Assembly (NCBI GenBank): GCA_963847675.1
Contig: CAWKAP010000011.1
Span: 124,001-188,000, forward strand
Reading direction: 5' to 3'
DNA: 64,000 nucleotides
Source of the DNA: JADJWR01 sp963847675
GTDB lineage: Bacteria > Pseudomonadota > Gammaproteobacteria > Burkholderiales > Burkholderiaceae_F
Shown here: one piece after another, positions 56,007 to 64,000 of the stretch
How positions within the stretch are numbered: position 1 is the stretch's first letter
Layout: the number at the start of each line of letters is the position of its first letter
Notes under the pieces: model-generated
Databases searched by the model: none
Seen by the model: the letters and a program-made list of their open reading frames with translations, nothing else
What the model was told of the DNA's origin: nothing
Position numbers and translations under genes: made by a program

Positions 56007-57222
56007 ATGCCCGCCCTGTCCAGACGTGCCGACAGCCTCGGCACCGAGAATGCCTTCGTCGTGCTCGCCGAGGTCAACGCGCTGGCGCGCGCCGGAGGCG
56101 ACATCATCTCGTTCTGCATCGGCCAGCCCGACTTCCCGACGCCGCTGCACATCCAGGATGCGGCGGTGGCGGCGATCCGGGCCGGGCGGCACGGCTACAC
56201 GCCTTCGGCCGGCATCGACGAACTGCGCGCCGCGGCGGCACGCTCGATGTCGCAACTGCGCGGCATCGAGATCACGCCGGAGGAGGTCGTGGTCGGCGCC
56301 GGCGCCAAGCCCTTCATCGCCTACGCGATCGCCTCGGTCACCGACTACGGTGCCGGCGACGAGGTCATCTACCCGGTGCCGGGTTTCCCGATCTACGAAT
56401 CGCAGGTCGTCGCCAACGGCGCGGTGCCGGTGCCGCTGCCGCTGCGCGAGGCGCGACGCTTCGCGTTCGACCCCAACGAACTCGCGGCGCGCATCACGCC
56501 GCGCACCCGGCTGCTGATCCTGAATTCGCCGCACAACCCCACCGGCGGCCTGCTGACCGGGGCCGACTACGAGGCGATCGCCGCCGTGCTGGCGCGCCAT
56601 CCGCAGGTCTGGGTCTATGCCGACGAGATCTACAGCAGGCTCGTCTACGACGGCGGGTTCGTCTCGATCGCCACCCTGCCGGGCATGCGCGAGCGCACCA
56701 TCATCTCCGACGGCGCCTCGAAGACCTACGCGATGACCGGCTGGCGGATCGGCTTCACCGCCAATGCGGCACTCGCCCCGGTGTTCACGCGCTGGATCAC
56801 CAACACCGAGTCGTGCGCCTCGCAGATCAGCCAGTGGGCGGCGCTGGCCGCGCTCGACGGGCCGCAGGACGAGGCCGATGCGATGCGGGCGCGCTTCCAG
56901 GCGCGGCGCGACCTGATCGTGCGGCTGCTCAACGATGTGCCCGGGTTTTCGCTGCGCCTCGCCCGGTGGCGCGTTCTACGCGTGGCCCAACGTCACCGAG
57001 GCCTGCGCGCTGATCGGCGCACGGGATTCGGAGCAATTGCGCAGGCGGCTGCTGCACGAGGCCGGCGTCGCGGTGCTGGCCGACATCCATTTCGGCGCCC
57101 GAGTCGAGGGCGAGGGCCAGCACATCCGCTTTTCGTACGCGGCGAGCGAGGAGCACATCGAGCGCGGCGTGGCGCGCATCGCCGATTTCGTCCGCGCCAA
57201 CACGCGGCCGCCGCGCAAATGA
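56007..57222 (+). CDS. PLP-dependent class I/II aminotransferase (one frameshift)
   Basis: A fold-type I aminotransferase, 404 residues once restored. FCIGQPDFPTP, LNSPHNPTGG, the aspartate in VYADEIYSRL and the cofactor lysine in SDGASKTYAMTGWRIG are all present. At 56944-56948 the run TTTT should be TTT; with one T fewer the sequence continues RCASPGGAFYAWPNVTEAC and ends at 57222. The break is therefore probably an error. The stop overlaps the ATG of the LUD protein. TAGAAT at 55973-55978 is a likely -10. Substrate not determinable. Confidence 0.87.
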
Positions 57223-57917
57223 GCGAACCCTTCGACACGTCTGCGGCGCGCGCGGCGATCTTCAGCCGGATCCGCGCCGCGCAGCGTCGCCCGGCCGCCG
57301 CCACCGGCGAGGAACTGGCCGCGGTGGAGGACTACCTGGCGCGGCACCCGCAGGGTCCGCGACCGGCGATCGAAGGCGACCTGCGCATCCGCTTCCGCGC
57401 CATGTCGGAGCGGATGTCGAGCACGGTCGACGAAGTGCCGCACCTGGCCGATGCGCCCGCGGCGGTCGCCCGCTACCTCGACGCGCAGGGCCTGCCCAAG
57501 CAGGCGGTGCTCTGGCCGACACTGGCTTCGCTCGACTGGGCCGGCGCGGGCATCGGGGTCGAGTCGCGGCCGCCGCGCCGCGACGAGAGCCACGGTGCGG
57601 ACCTGGTCGGGATCACCGGCTGCTTCTGCGCCTTTGCCGAGACCGGCACCCTGGTGCTGGCCGCCGGGCCGCAGGCGCATGCCTCGACCCACCTGCTGCC
57701 GGAGACGCACATTGCGCTGGTGCCGGCGTCGCGCATCGTGCGCGGCATGGAAGACGCCTTCGCGCTGCTGCGCGCCGAGCGCGGCGGCGACGAGATGATG
57801 CCGCGCACGCTGAACATGGTGTCCGGGCCGTCGCGCACCGGGGATATCGAACTGACCATCGTGCTCGGCGCGCACGGGCCGTACCGCGTGCACATCGTGG
57901 TGGGCACGGAAGACTGA
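57219..57917 (+). CDS. LutC/LUD-domain protein
   Basis: A 232-residue protein of the LUD (lactate-utilisation) family, the fold of LutC/YkgG. GITGCFCAFAETGTLVLAA and the C-terminal PSRTGDIELTIVLGAHGP are the family's two anchor motifs. LutC works with LutA and LutB in L-lactate oxidation, but neither is encoded here; instead it overlaps an aminotransferase gene (ATGA). It may be a stand-alone LUD protein, or the remaining lut genes may lie elsewhere. Confidence 0.85.
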   Translation: MSEPFDTSAARAAIFSRIRAAQRRPAAATGEELAAVEDYLARHPQGPRPAIEGDLRIRFRAMSERMSSTVDEVPHLADAPAAVARYLDAQGLPKQAVLWPTLASLDWAGAGIGVESRPPRRDESHGADLVGITGCFCAFAETGTLVLAAGPQAHASTHLLPETHIALVPASRIVRGMEDAFALLRAERGGDEMMPRTLNMVSGPSRTGDIELTIVLGAHGPYRVHIVVGTED

Positions 57918-57959
57918 CAGCGCAGTGCCTGAGCGGCGATCGCGGGCGGGGGGAGACAG

Positions 57960-59390
57960 TTGCAGGGCGAAAGAAGCGTCGCCGGCCGTGCCGCCGTGCT
58001 GCTCGTCGCGGCATCGCTCGTCCTGCCGGCCGTGGCGTCGGCGGCCGATCTCGACGGCGCGCGCCTCGGGTTGCCGTGGGTCGTGCCTTTCGTCTGCATG
58101 CTGCTGTCGATCGCCGTGCTGCCGCTGGTGGCGCTGCGCATCTGGCACCACCACTACGGCAAGATCGCCCTCGGCTGGTCGGCGCTGACGCTGGTGCCGC
58201 TGGCGGCCGTCTACGGCGTTCCGGCGGCGCTCGATCTGGCCGCGCACACGCTGCTGCTGGAGTTCCTGCCGTTCATCATCTTCATCGGCACGCTGTACGT
58301 GGTCGCCGGCGGCATCTACGTGCGCGGCAACCTGCACGGCTCGCCGCTGCTCAACACCGGCATCCTCGCCATCGGCGCCGTGCTGGCCAGCCTGATGGGC
58401 ACCACCGGCGCGGCGATGCTGCTGATCCGGCCGCTGATCCGCGCCAACGACAACCGGAACTTCCGGGTCCACACGATCGTCTTCTTCATCTTCATCGTCG
58501 CCAACGTCGGCGGCTCGCTGACGCCGCTCGGCGACCCGCCGCTGTTCCTCGGCTTCCTCAAGGGCGTGAGCTTCTTCTGGACGTTCGAGCACATGCTGCT
58601 GCCGATGCTGTTCGTGGTCGCAATCCTGCTGCTGCTCTTCTTCGTCATCGACACGGTGCTGTACCGCAAGGACGTCGCACTGGGACTGAGGCGCGACCCG
58701 ACCCCGGATTCGGCGCTGCGCATCGAAGGCGGCGTCAACTTCCTGCTGCTGGCACTGGTGATCGGCGCGGTGCTGATGAGCGGGCTGGCCAAGACCGGCA
58801 TCGAGGTCGACGTGCTCGGCCAGCGCCTCTCGCTCGAAGGGATGATGCGCGACGCCATGTTCCTGGTCATCGCCGCGGTCTCGATGGCGGTCACCAAGAA
58901 GGCGGCGCGCAAGGCGAACGAGTTCGGCTGGGGCCCGATCGAGGAGGTCGCCAAGCTCTTCTTCGGCATCTTCCTGACCATGGCGCCGGTGCTGCTGATG
59001 CTCAAGAGCGGCACCGCCGGCGCGTTCGCGCCGCTGGTGCAACTGGTCACCGACGGCAGCGGGCAGCCGGTCAACAGCATGTATTTCTGGCTCGCCGGCA
59101 CGCTGTCGTCGTTTCTCGACAATGCGCCGACCTACCTCGTGTTCTTCAACCTCGCCGGCGGCGAGCCGCAGGAACTGATGACGACGCTGGCGCCCACGCT
59201 GCTGGCGATCTCCGCCGGGGCGGTCTTCATGGGCGCCAACACGTACATCGGCAACGCACCGAACTTCATGGTCAAGGCGATCGCCGAGGAACGCGGCATC
59301 AGGATGCCGGGCTTCTTCGGCTACATGCTGTGGTCCGGCGCTATCCTGATCCCGATCTTCATCGTCATGACCTTCATCTTCTTCCAATGA
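57960..59390 (+). CDS. Sodium:proton antiporter-like membrane protein (NhaD/ion-transporter superfamily)
   Basis: A 476-residue protein with about twelve membrane segments. It starts at TTG 57960 with a signal-peptide-like leader (VLLVAASLVLPAVASA). SLMGTTGAAMLLIRPLI and VANVGGSLTPLGDPPLFLG are the two conserved ion-site half-repeats of the citrate/arsenite/NhaD superfamily, and FMVKAIAEERGI follows near the end. Na+/H+ exchange is likely by family. It ends overlapping the dehydrogenase gene by four bases. Confidence 0.82.
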   Translation: MQGERSVAGRAAVLLVAASLVLPAVASAADLDGARLGLPWVVPFVCMLLSIAVLPLVALRIWHHHYGKIALGWSALTLVPLAAVYGVPAALDLAAHTLLLEFLPFIIFIGTLYVVAGGIYVRGNLHGSPLLNTGILAIGAVLASLMGTTGAAMLLIRPLIRANDNRNFRVHTIVFFIFIVANVGGSLTPLGDPPLFLGFLKGVSFFWTFEHMLLPMLFVVAILLLLFFVIDTVLYRKDVALGLRRDPTPDSALRIEGGVNFLLLALVIGAVLMSGLAKTGIEVDVLGQRLSLEGMMRDAMFLVIAAVSMAVTKKAARKANEFGWGPIEEVAKLFFGIFLTMAPVLLMLKSGTAGAFAPLVQLVTDGSGQPVNSMYFWLAGTLSSFLDNAPTYLVFFNLAGGEPQELMTTLAPTLLAISAGAVFMGANTYIGNAPNFMVKAIAEERGIRMPGFFGYMLWSGAILIPIFIVMTFIFFQ

Positions 59391-60379
59391 GCACCACCGG
59401 GAAGCCCCGCGTCGTCGTCACGCGTCGCCTCTACCCTTTCCTGATCGACGAACTGCGCACGACGTACGCGCTCGACGACAACCAGGACGACCATCGGCTT
59501 GCGGCCGACGAACTGGCGCAGCGGCTGGCGGCGGCCGACGGCGCGTTGATCGTCGGCGGCGAACGCATCGACGATGCGCTGCTCGCGCGCACGCCGAACC
59601 TGAAGGTCGTGGCCAACGTCGCGGTCGGCTACAACAACCTCGACCTGCCGGCGTGCACGAAGCACGGCGTGGTGGCGACCAACACGCCCGACGTGCTGAA
59701 CGAAAGCGTGGCCGATCACGGCTTCGCGCTGCTGCTGGCCGCGGCGCGGCGCGTCGGCGAATCGGAGCGCTGGCTGCGCGCCGGCCTGTGGAAGCGCTGG
59801 ACCTTCGACATGTTCCCGGGCGCCGACATCCACGGCAAGACGCTCGGCATCGTCGGCATGGGCCGCATCGGCCGCGCGATCGCGCGCCGCGCGGCGGGCT
59901 TCTCGATGCGCGTCGTCTACCACAACCGCAGGCCGCTGCCGGCGGCGGACGCCGCCGGCGCCGAGTGGGCCGGCAAGGACGACCTGCTGCGCCAGTCCGA
60001 TCACGTGATCCTGATGGTGCCCTATGCGCAGAGCACGCACCACCTGATCGGCGCGGCGGAACTGGCGCTGATGAAGCCGACCGCGGTGCTGGTCAACCTG
60101 GCGCGTGGCGGCGTGGTCGATGACAAGGCCCTGATCCGCGCGCTGCGCGACGGGCGGCTGGCCGCCGCCGGACTCGACGTCTTCGAGAGTGAACCGGAGC
60201 TGAACCCGGGCTTCCTCGAACTGGAAAACGTCGTCATGACCCCGCACATCGCATCGAGCACGCGGGCCACGCGCGAGGCGATGGCGCGGCTGGCGATGCA
60301 GAATCTCGCCGACGTGCTGGCCAGCCGCCGGCCGCCTTGCCTGCTCAACCCCGAGGTCTGGGATCAACGCCGCCGTTGA
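59387..60379 (+). CDS. D-2-hydroxyacid dehydrogenase (glyoxylate/hydroxypyruvate reductase-like)
   Basis: A 330-residue NAD(P)-dependent enzyme. The nucleotide site is GIVGMGRIGRAIARRA; the catalytic triad lies in NLARGGVVDD (arginine), FESEPELNP (glutamate) and MTPHIASST (histidine). NVAVGYNNLDLPAC is the substrate-side loop of the GhrB/glycerate dehydrogenase branch. It probably reduces glyoxylate or hydroxypyruvate. Translation is coupled to the antiporter gene by an ATGA overlap. Confidence 0.9.
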   Translation: MSTTGKPRVVVTRRLYPFLIDELRTTYALDDNQDDHRLAADELAQRLAAADGALIVGGERIDDALLARTPNLKVVANVAVGYNNLDLPACTKHGVVATNTPDVLNESVADHGFALLLAAARRVGESERWLRAGLWKRWTFDMFPGADIHGKTLGIVGMGRIGRAIARRAAGFSMRVVYHNRRPLPAADAAGAEWAGKDDLLRQSDHVILMVPYAQSTHHLIGAAELALMKPTAVLVNLARGGVVDDKALIRALRDGRLAAAGLDVFESEPELNPGFLELENVVMTPHIASSTRATREAMARLAMQNLADVLASRRPPCLLNPEVWDQRRR

Positions 60380-60394
60380 GTCCGGAGGAAACCC

Positions 60395-60736
60395 ATGTCG
60401 GAGATCAAGTACAAGCGCGAGCACCACCTGTCGATCAGGGAGGCGAAGAAGGTCGCCCAGAAGGCCGCCGACGACCTCGGCAAGGAATATGACCTCGTTT
60501 CTGAGTGGGAAGGCGACACGCTGCACTTCCACCGCAGCGGCGTCGACGGCCACATGCACGTGACCGCGCATTACATCGACCTGAACGTCAGGCTGGGCTT
60601 CCTCCTGCGGCCGTTCAAGTCGGCCTTCGAGCACCACATCGAGCGCAACATCGACACGCTGCTCGCCGCCGCGCCGAAGCCGACGGCGGTTGCGAAGGCG
60701 GGCAAATCGGCGAAGAAGGCGACGCGAAAGGGCTGA
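60395..60736 (+). CDS. Polyhydroxyalkanoic acid system family protein
   Basis: A 113-residue protein matching the PHA granule-region family (PF09650): IKYKREHHLSIREAKKVAQK at the start, WEGDTLHFHRSGVDGHM in the middle, and a lysine-rich tail typical of phasin-like proteins that touch granules or DNA. It probably associates with polyhydroxyalkanoate granules. A GGAGGAAACCC ribosome site precedes the ATG. PhaZ lies 15 kb away. A hairpin follows the stop directly. Confidence 0.85.
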   Translation: MSEIKYKREHHLSIREAKKVAQKAADDLGKEYDLVSEWEGDTLHFHRSGVDGHMHVTAHYIDLNVRLGFLLRPFKSAFEHHIERNIDTLLAAAPKPTAVAKAGKSAKKATRKG

Positions 60737-60758
60737 GCGGCGCACTGAGTGGCGCCGC
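60737..60758 (+). terminator. GC-rich hairpin after the PHA-granule gene
   Basis: GCGGCGC at 60737-60743 pairs with GCGCCGC at 60752-60758 immediately after the stop codon. No T-run follows, so factor-independent termination is uncertain. The rest of the 534-base gap up to 61270 holds the dyad cassette described separately and no convincing gene. Confidence 0.35.
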
Positions 60759-60981
60759 CGTACCTGGCTCGGCGGGGGGTCGCCGGCACTCGACGGCTTT
60801 GCACAGGCGCGTGGTTTTCAACGGCAGGGAAGCAGCCGCGTCAGGCGAAGCAACGGGCGGCATTCAGGCTGATCGCAGTCACTCGCGAAGCAGGATCGAG
60901 CAGTAGGTACCGACCCAACGCGGCGGCCCCCAATGGCCTGGGCAGGTTCCGGCCACAGACTGACTGCAGCCGTCTCGCGAT

Positions 60982-61063
60982 CCCACCTGCGCAGATGGGT
61001 TTCTCCTGCGTCACTCCCACCTCTCCAGATGGGATAGCGGATCGCAGGAGCGCGCATCCTTCG
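60982..61063 (+). promoter_or_regulatory. Dyad promoter cassette copy 1 (upstream of the 110-aa membrane protein)
   Basis: Two copies of CCCACCTNNNNAGATGGG lie at 60982-60999 and 61016-61033, 34 bases apart start to start. Six bases after the second comes GATCGCA, then after 1, 2 and 5 bases GAGCG, CAT and GCCCATG, ending at about 61063. The same order and spacing occur at 63224-63295. GATCGC and GCCCAT are 17 bases apart, a normal -35/-10 distance. I infer an activator-dependent promoter; the LuxR-type regulator between the copies is the obvious candidate. Confidence 0.6.
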
Positions 61064-61270
61064 CCCATGCTTGATGAGCAAGTGGCCCCTCACCTGCGAC
61101 ACAGAAGCCGCTGTAGGTCAAGTCAACGAAGCGTGGTTGGTGTATGCGTCTCGACCCCATGCTGACGATGTTCGCTCCAAGGCACGCGGTCGAACGCCAG
61201 AGTCCTCCTCGAGCGCTGGCGCGGGTGTTGCAGAGCGCCTGAAGACCAAATCTACTCCTGGAGGTTAGCC

Positions 61271-61603
61271 ATGAACCGCAACTCAATGCGCGTCGAACCC
61301 GCGCAAGTCCACCCTGACCACCGCTTTGCCCCGCGTCACATCCGCCCTTTCCAGCTGAGCAGGGGCTTCTTCACGCTCGGCTTCGCCCTTGCGGTCATGG
61401 CGGGAAGTGCGCTCTTTACCGGCGCGATCTCACGGATCGACGTAACCGAATCCGCGTCGGCTTCAACGCCGAGCGGGATAGTTGTTGAGAGCACGCAGCC
61501 GGTCGATCACGTCAAGGCAGAGGGCGCGAGGAAATTCTTGATCAGCGCAGCGCATGCCGATTCGCCGAATAGCGCACGAAGCGCTGCCAAGCCGCTGCAG
61601 TAA
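61271..61603 (+). CDS. Unknown small membrane-anchored protein (110 aa)
   Basis: A 110-residue protein with a strong ribosome site (CTGGAGG) before ATG 61271. Residues 1-32 are polar and basic (RPFQLSRG at the end), residues 33-53 form one hydrophobic helix (FFTLGFALAVMAGSALFTGA), and the remainder is a serine/alanine-rich tail that would be periplasmic. No family was recognised. It follows promoter cassette copy 1 by about 200 bases. A 65-codon frame at 61071-61268 in that leader has no ribosome site and is not called. The 356 bases after it, 61604-61959, hold nothing I can identify. Confidence 0.55.
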   Translation: MNRNSMRVEPAQVHPDHRFAPRHIRPFQLSRGFFTLGFALAVMAGSALFTGAISRIDVTESASASTPSGIVVESTQPVDHVKAEGARKFLISAAHADSPNSARSAAKPLQ

Positions 61604-61959
61604 CCGCATCGGCGGTGCTCGATGGACGTGGATGACGGCTGTGGGACGAAAGTGTGAAGTCACGGGCCGAACTAGAATGACTTCACCTGTTAAGGGTTGT
61701 TGAGTCTCGGCGACCGACAGGCCGTTCTGGGCAAGAAAGCCGCCCTATCCCGATCCGCCCGAAAGCGAACTGTTAGTCGCGACATTGAATCCACACGGAC
61801 GCGTCACCCAGCGAACCCAGTGACCTGAGCGGCGCTCAGTCGAATGGCGGCCCTACTGGGTCGACGACAGAAGGCGCGGCTGGCCGCTTGGCCATCCAGC
61901 AAAGGCGGTGGCTCGCAGGTCTTGCTGGAGGGGCACGGTCGCAGGTGCGGCCGGAGGGA

Positions 61960-63102
61960 CTACATCGTGACATTCGCTTCACCCGCAGCGATGACGCGCT
62001 CGATCGCCTCCTCTCGCGTGTGCGCGTCGAGCTTGGAGTAGAGCTGCCGGATGTGATAAATGGCGGTATTGAGCGCGATGCCCATCCGCTCGGCAATGCC
62101 TTCGTGGTTCAGGCCCTGTGCCAGCAGAAGGAGCGCCTCACCCTGCTGCACTGAAAGGTCCAATCGCCACATTGCTTCGCACAATCGCACGAGGAGATGA
62201 TCGACGCGCTCGATCAGCACGCCCAAGGGCCCTTCCCCTTCCGGTTCGAAGAAGCCTCGCAGGCGGAACATCCCCCACTCATTGATCGACGAGGCGGCCC
62301 GGGTTGGGCCGCGTGCATCGCGGCCCGTGGGCAGCGCCGGCTCCGCGAGCAGACGTCGAATCAGATCCTGGCCGGCACGCTCCAGCTCTGCGGGAACGGT
62401 CCTGCGGTTGATCGGGCAGCCCGAGGCCTGCGCCAGCAGGGCATAGCCGTTTCCCGAGACCTGGGTAATGCGGCCGTCCGGCTTGCACAGCAGCAGCGCG
62501 TCCTCGCCGCTGACGCGGTACATCGCGGCGCTGGTGTCGACTGACGCCGCCCCGGCGTTCAACGAAAGGTATCGACCGGCCGCCTTGACCGCAACCCGTT
62601 CGCCGCTGCTGAACGCCGGCCCCCCGGACCGCCGATAAAGAATGAGCGAAGCGACGGCAGCGCCGTCGCGGGTGATCGCGCAGCACAGGCGCGTCAATGC
62701 GGCGCCGGACGGAACGGCCATCCCGCACAGGTTTCGGTGCGGGCAGAACGGTTCAGGTTCTTTGTCCCTCTCGTTCCGTCCGCCGGGAACGCCGTCCGCG
62801 CAGATCTCAACCACCCGCTGCCGATTCCCCGGACTGACTGAGCGTGCAGAAAAGCGCAGCGGGGCGTCTGTGCTCGCCGGTGCCGCAAACCAGGCGCCCA
62901 GCGCCTGTGGCGAAGGCAGGTCATGCGCATAAAGATTCGAGACCTCACCTTCCGCGTCGAACCACAGCACGACGCCGGCGTCGCAGTGCGCCTCGCGACA
63001 CAGCGCACGCATCAACGCCGGCACGACCCCTTCGAGGGGAAGTCCGAGGGTGCACAAACGCCGGATGAGCGCAGGCCCGGGGGAGCGCTTGGATGACCAC
63101 AT
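61960..63102 (-). CDS. LuxR-family regulator with N-terminal GAF-like sensory domain
   Basis: A 380-residue regulator. The C-terminal 65 residues are a LuxR/FixJ helix-turn-helix: LLLLAQGLNHEGIAERMGIA, NTAIYHIRQLYSKLDAHTR. The N-terminal part reads like a GAF domain (VPALMRALCREAHCDAGVVL) followed by a second, PAS-like sensor region (LLLCKPDGRITQVSGNGYALL). No AHL synthase gene is near, and the sensor does not look like an AHL domain, so the signal is unknown. It lies between two genes that share a dyad promoter cassette and is likely to bind it. Its leader holds a terminator-like hairpin. Confidence 0.8.
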   Translation of the reverse strand: MWSSKRSPGPALIRRLCTLGLPLEGVVPALMRALCREAHCDAGVVLWFDAEGEVSNLYAHDLPSPQALGAWFAAPASTDAPLRFSARSVSPGNRQRVVEICADGVPGGRNERDKEPEPFCPHRNLCGMAVPSGAALTRLCCAITRDGAAVASLILYRRSGGPAFSSGERVAVKAAGRYLSLNAGAASVDTSAAMYRVSGEDALLLCKPDGRITQVSGNGYALLAQASGCPINRRTVPAELERAGQDLIRRLLAEPALPTGRDARGPTRAASSINEWGMFRLRGFFEPEGEGPLGVLIERVDHLLVRLCEAMWRLDLSVQQGEALLLLAQGLNHEGIAERMGIALNTAIYHIRQLYSKLDAHTREEAIERVIAAGEANVTM

Positions 63103-63118
63103 GGTGAGTGACTGCTAT

Positions 63119-63150
63119 AAAAAAAGGACCGGCCTTGCTGCGGCAAGACC
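63119..63150 (-). terminator. Terminator-like hairpin in the leader of the LuxR-type regulator
   Basis: On the minus strand GGTCTTGC pairs with GCAAGGCC (one G-U pair) around a CGCA loop, 63131-63150. It is followed after five bases by seven T's (63119-63125), which end 16 bases before the regulator's ATG at 63102. No gene ends here, so it may be a transcription attenuator for the regulator. Confidence 0.5.
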
Positions 63151-63223
63151 GTCTCGTCGAGCGCCCTTTGCCCGCCGGCCGAACTGGACGCACGATCGAC
63201 CGCCCCGCGCGCCGCCACGCAAT

Positions 63224-63295
63224 CCCACCTACTCAGATGGGGGCGCCCCTACCTGTCGAGATGGGCCGGCAGATCGCATGAGCGTCCATGCTCTG
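63224..63295 (+). promoter_or_regulatory. Dyad promoter cassette copy 2 (upstream of the 157-aa exported protein)
   Basis: CCCACCTACTCAGATGGG at 63224-63241 and CCTACCTGTCGAGATGGG at 63248-63265 start 24 bases apart. They are followed by GATCGCA, GAGCG, CAT and GCCCATG with the same 6, 1, 2 and 5 base gaps as copy 1. The site lies between the regulator, transcribed leftward, and the exported protein, transcribed rightward, and could serve both. Confidence 0.6.
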
Positions 63296-63435
63296 CCCAT
63301 GTCACGCATGGCGGCAGCATTCATCAGACGCCTGCGTAGCGGCCGCCGCTACCCACCCGTAAGGGTCGCCGTTTCTTCTGCAGGACTGCATGCCGAAGCG
63401 TCGAACAACCGGGCATCGAATCATAGAGGACGATC

Positions 63436-63909
63436 ATGAAACAAGTTCATTCATCCAGTGTCGCACTTCTGCTGGCCGTTACCACGAGCGCATGGGCGGG
63501 CATCGAGCCCTATCCCGAGGCGGTGCAGGGCCAGGACATGCCGAGCATGACACGCGCGCAGGTCATCACCGAACTTCACGAAGCAATCCGCCTCGGGCAG
63601 ATGTACGACTACCCGATGATGTACGCGCAGGCGCAGATGCTCGCCAACGCCGGCGAGCAGGCGGGCGGGGCAGTCGTCTCGCGGGGCGATCAACGCCAAC
63701 TGCGCGCGAAGGTCAGCGCCGAAGCGGCGGAAGCAAACAGGCTCGGCCTGCTGAGTTCCGGCGAGGGCAACACCCCCGTGGCCACTGCGGCGCAGGAGGA
63801 TCTGATCGCCGCTGCTGGCGAGCGAGCCGCCAGTCATGTGCAAGTGACACGACAGGTGACCGTCGCACAGCCTGGCGAGGCCATTGACGCAAGGACCAAA
63901 CTGCGCTGA
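63436..63909 (+). CDS. Exported protein with DUF4148-like motif (157 aa)
   Basis: A 157-residue protein with a short signal peptide (SSVALLLAVTTSAWA). The segment MTRAQVITELHEAIRLGQ resembles DUF4148, a small exported family common in Burkholderiales and without known function. The C-terminal half is alanine/glutamate-rich and probably helical. GAGGA lies five bases before the ATG at 63436. It follows promoter cassette copy 2 by about 140 bases, so it is probably controlled with the 110-residue protein at 61271. Nothing is recognised between its stop and the window end. Confidence 0.65.
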   Translation: MKQVHSSSVALLLAVTTSAWAGIEPYPEAVQGQDMPSMTRAQVITELHEAIRLGQMYDYPMMYAQAQMLANAGEQAGGAVVSRGDQRQLRAKVSAEAAEANRLGLLSSGEGNTPVATAAQEDLIAAAGERAASHVQVTRQVTVAQPGEAIDARTKLR

Positions 63910-64000
63910 CCGCGCGAAAAGCGTGGTCCGGACTGCAGCAAGGCAGTCCATCTGCGCGCAAACAATCGGCCTGCCGTGGTCAGCTGCGGCAAGCCGACTC

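Noticed and set aside
61071..61268. A 65-codon frame between promoter cassette 1 and the 110-aa protein gene
   Set aside because: TTG start without ribosome site and no protein-like pattern; more likely an untranslated leader.
61604..61959. Gap searched for a gene, tRNA or attachment site
   Set aside because: No frame with coding character, no cloverleaf-like structure and no direct repeats seen.

Overview
The window is GC-rich (about 70% by eye) and gene-dense, and reads like a chromosome segment of a betaproteobacterium, most likely order Burkholderiales. The evidence is gene content: an intracellular PHB depolymerase, a polyhydroxyalkanoate-granule protein, DUF1841, DUF1631, a YajD-type HNH protein, a MoxR/CoxE-like VWA pair and an RnfB-Nth pair. 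No rRNA, tRNA, CRISPR array, complete transposon or prophage was seen.

Region 1 (1-18,017) looks like a cell-surface locus. It starts inside a very large RTX/S-layer-like protein. A methyltransferase with a regulatory domain, two small unknown proteins, a GT4 glycosyltransferase and a Wzm/Wzt polysaccharide ABC exporter follow. Next are an exported protein built from about eleven GGNDRY-type repeats, a GT4-GT2 fusion, a GT-C-like membrane protein with TPRs, and a DUF2304 protein. My inference is that these make, export or attach glycan to the surface layer.

Region 2 (18,066-29,934) is mostly housekeeping and transport: HNH protein, PhzF, two EamA transporters, GST, cupin, LysE, threonine dehydratase-like enzyme, Fhs and an MdlA/MdlB-type heterodimeric ABC exporter. 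A 49-codon tail of a MocR-type regulator survives as a fragment beside fhs.

Region 3 (29,935-31,010) is a small accessory patch with a decayed restriction-modification N-terminus next to a HicAB toxin-antitoxin pair. htpG follows, with a sigma32-like promoter. Region 4 (33,058-46,586) carries DNA repair (inosine glycosylase, Nth), a spermidine synthase-like protein, DUF1631, VWA/MoxR, two small cytochromes c, RnfB, PhaZ, Fpr and a 7Fe-type ferredoxin.

Region 5 (46,678-60,736) is a branched-chain-amino-acid-type ABC system (binding protein, fused LivHM, LivG, LivF) interrupted by a DsbB/DsbA-like pair. Acyl-CoA dehydrogenase, enoyl-CoA hydratase, PncB, an aminotransferase coupled to a LUD protein, a Na+/H+ antiporter-like protein, a 2-hydroxyacid dehydrogenase and the PHA-granule protein follow.

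Region 6 (60,737-64,000) is sparse. It has a GAF-LuxR-type regulator flanked by two small exported or membrane proteins. Each small gene is preceded by the same promoter cassette: two copies of an 18-bp dyad, then a conserved block with identical spacing. I consider this apparent mini-regulon the most interesting unexplained signal.

Six otherwise well-conserved genes contain frameshifts, and every one is explained by insertion of one or two bases, often in a short homopolymer. That pattern suggests sequence error more than decay, so those products are described as if restored.
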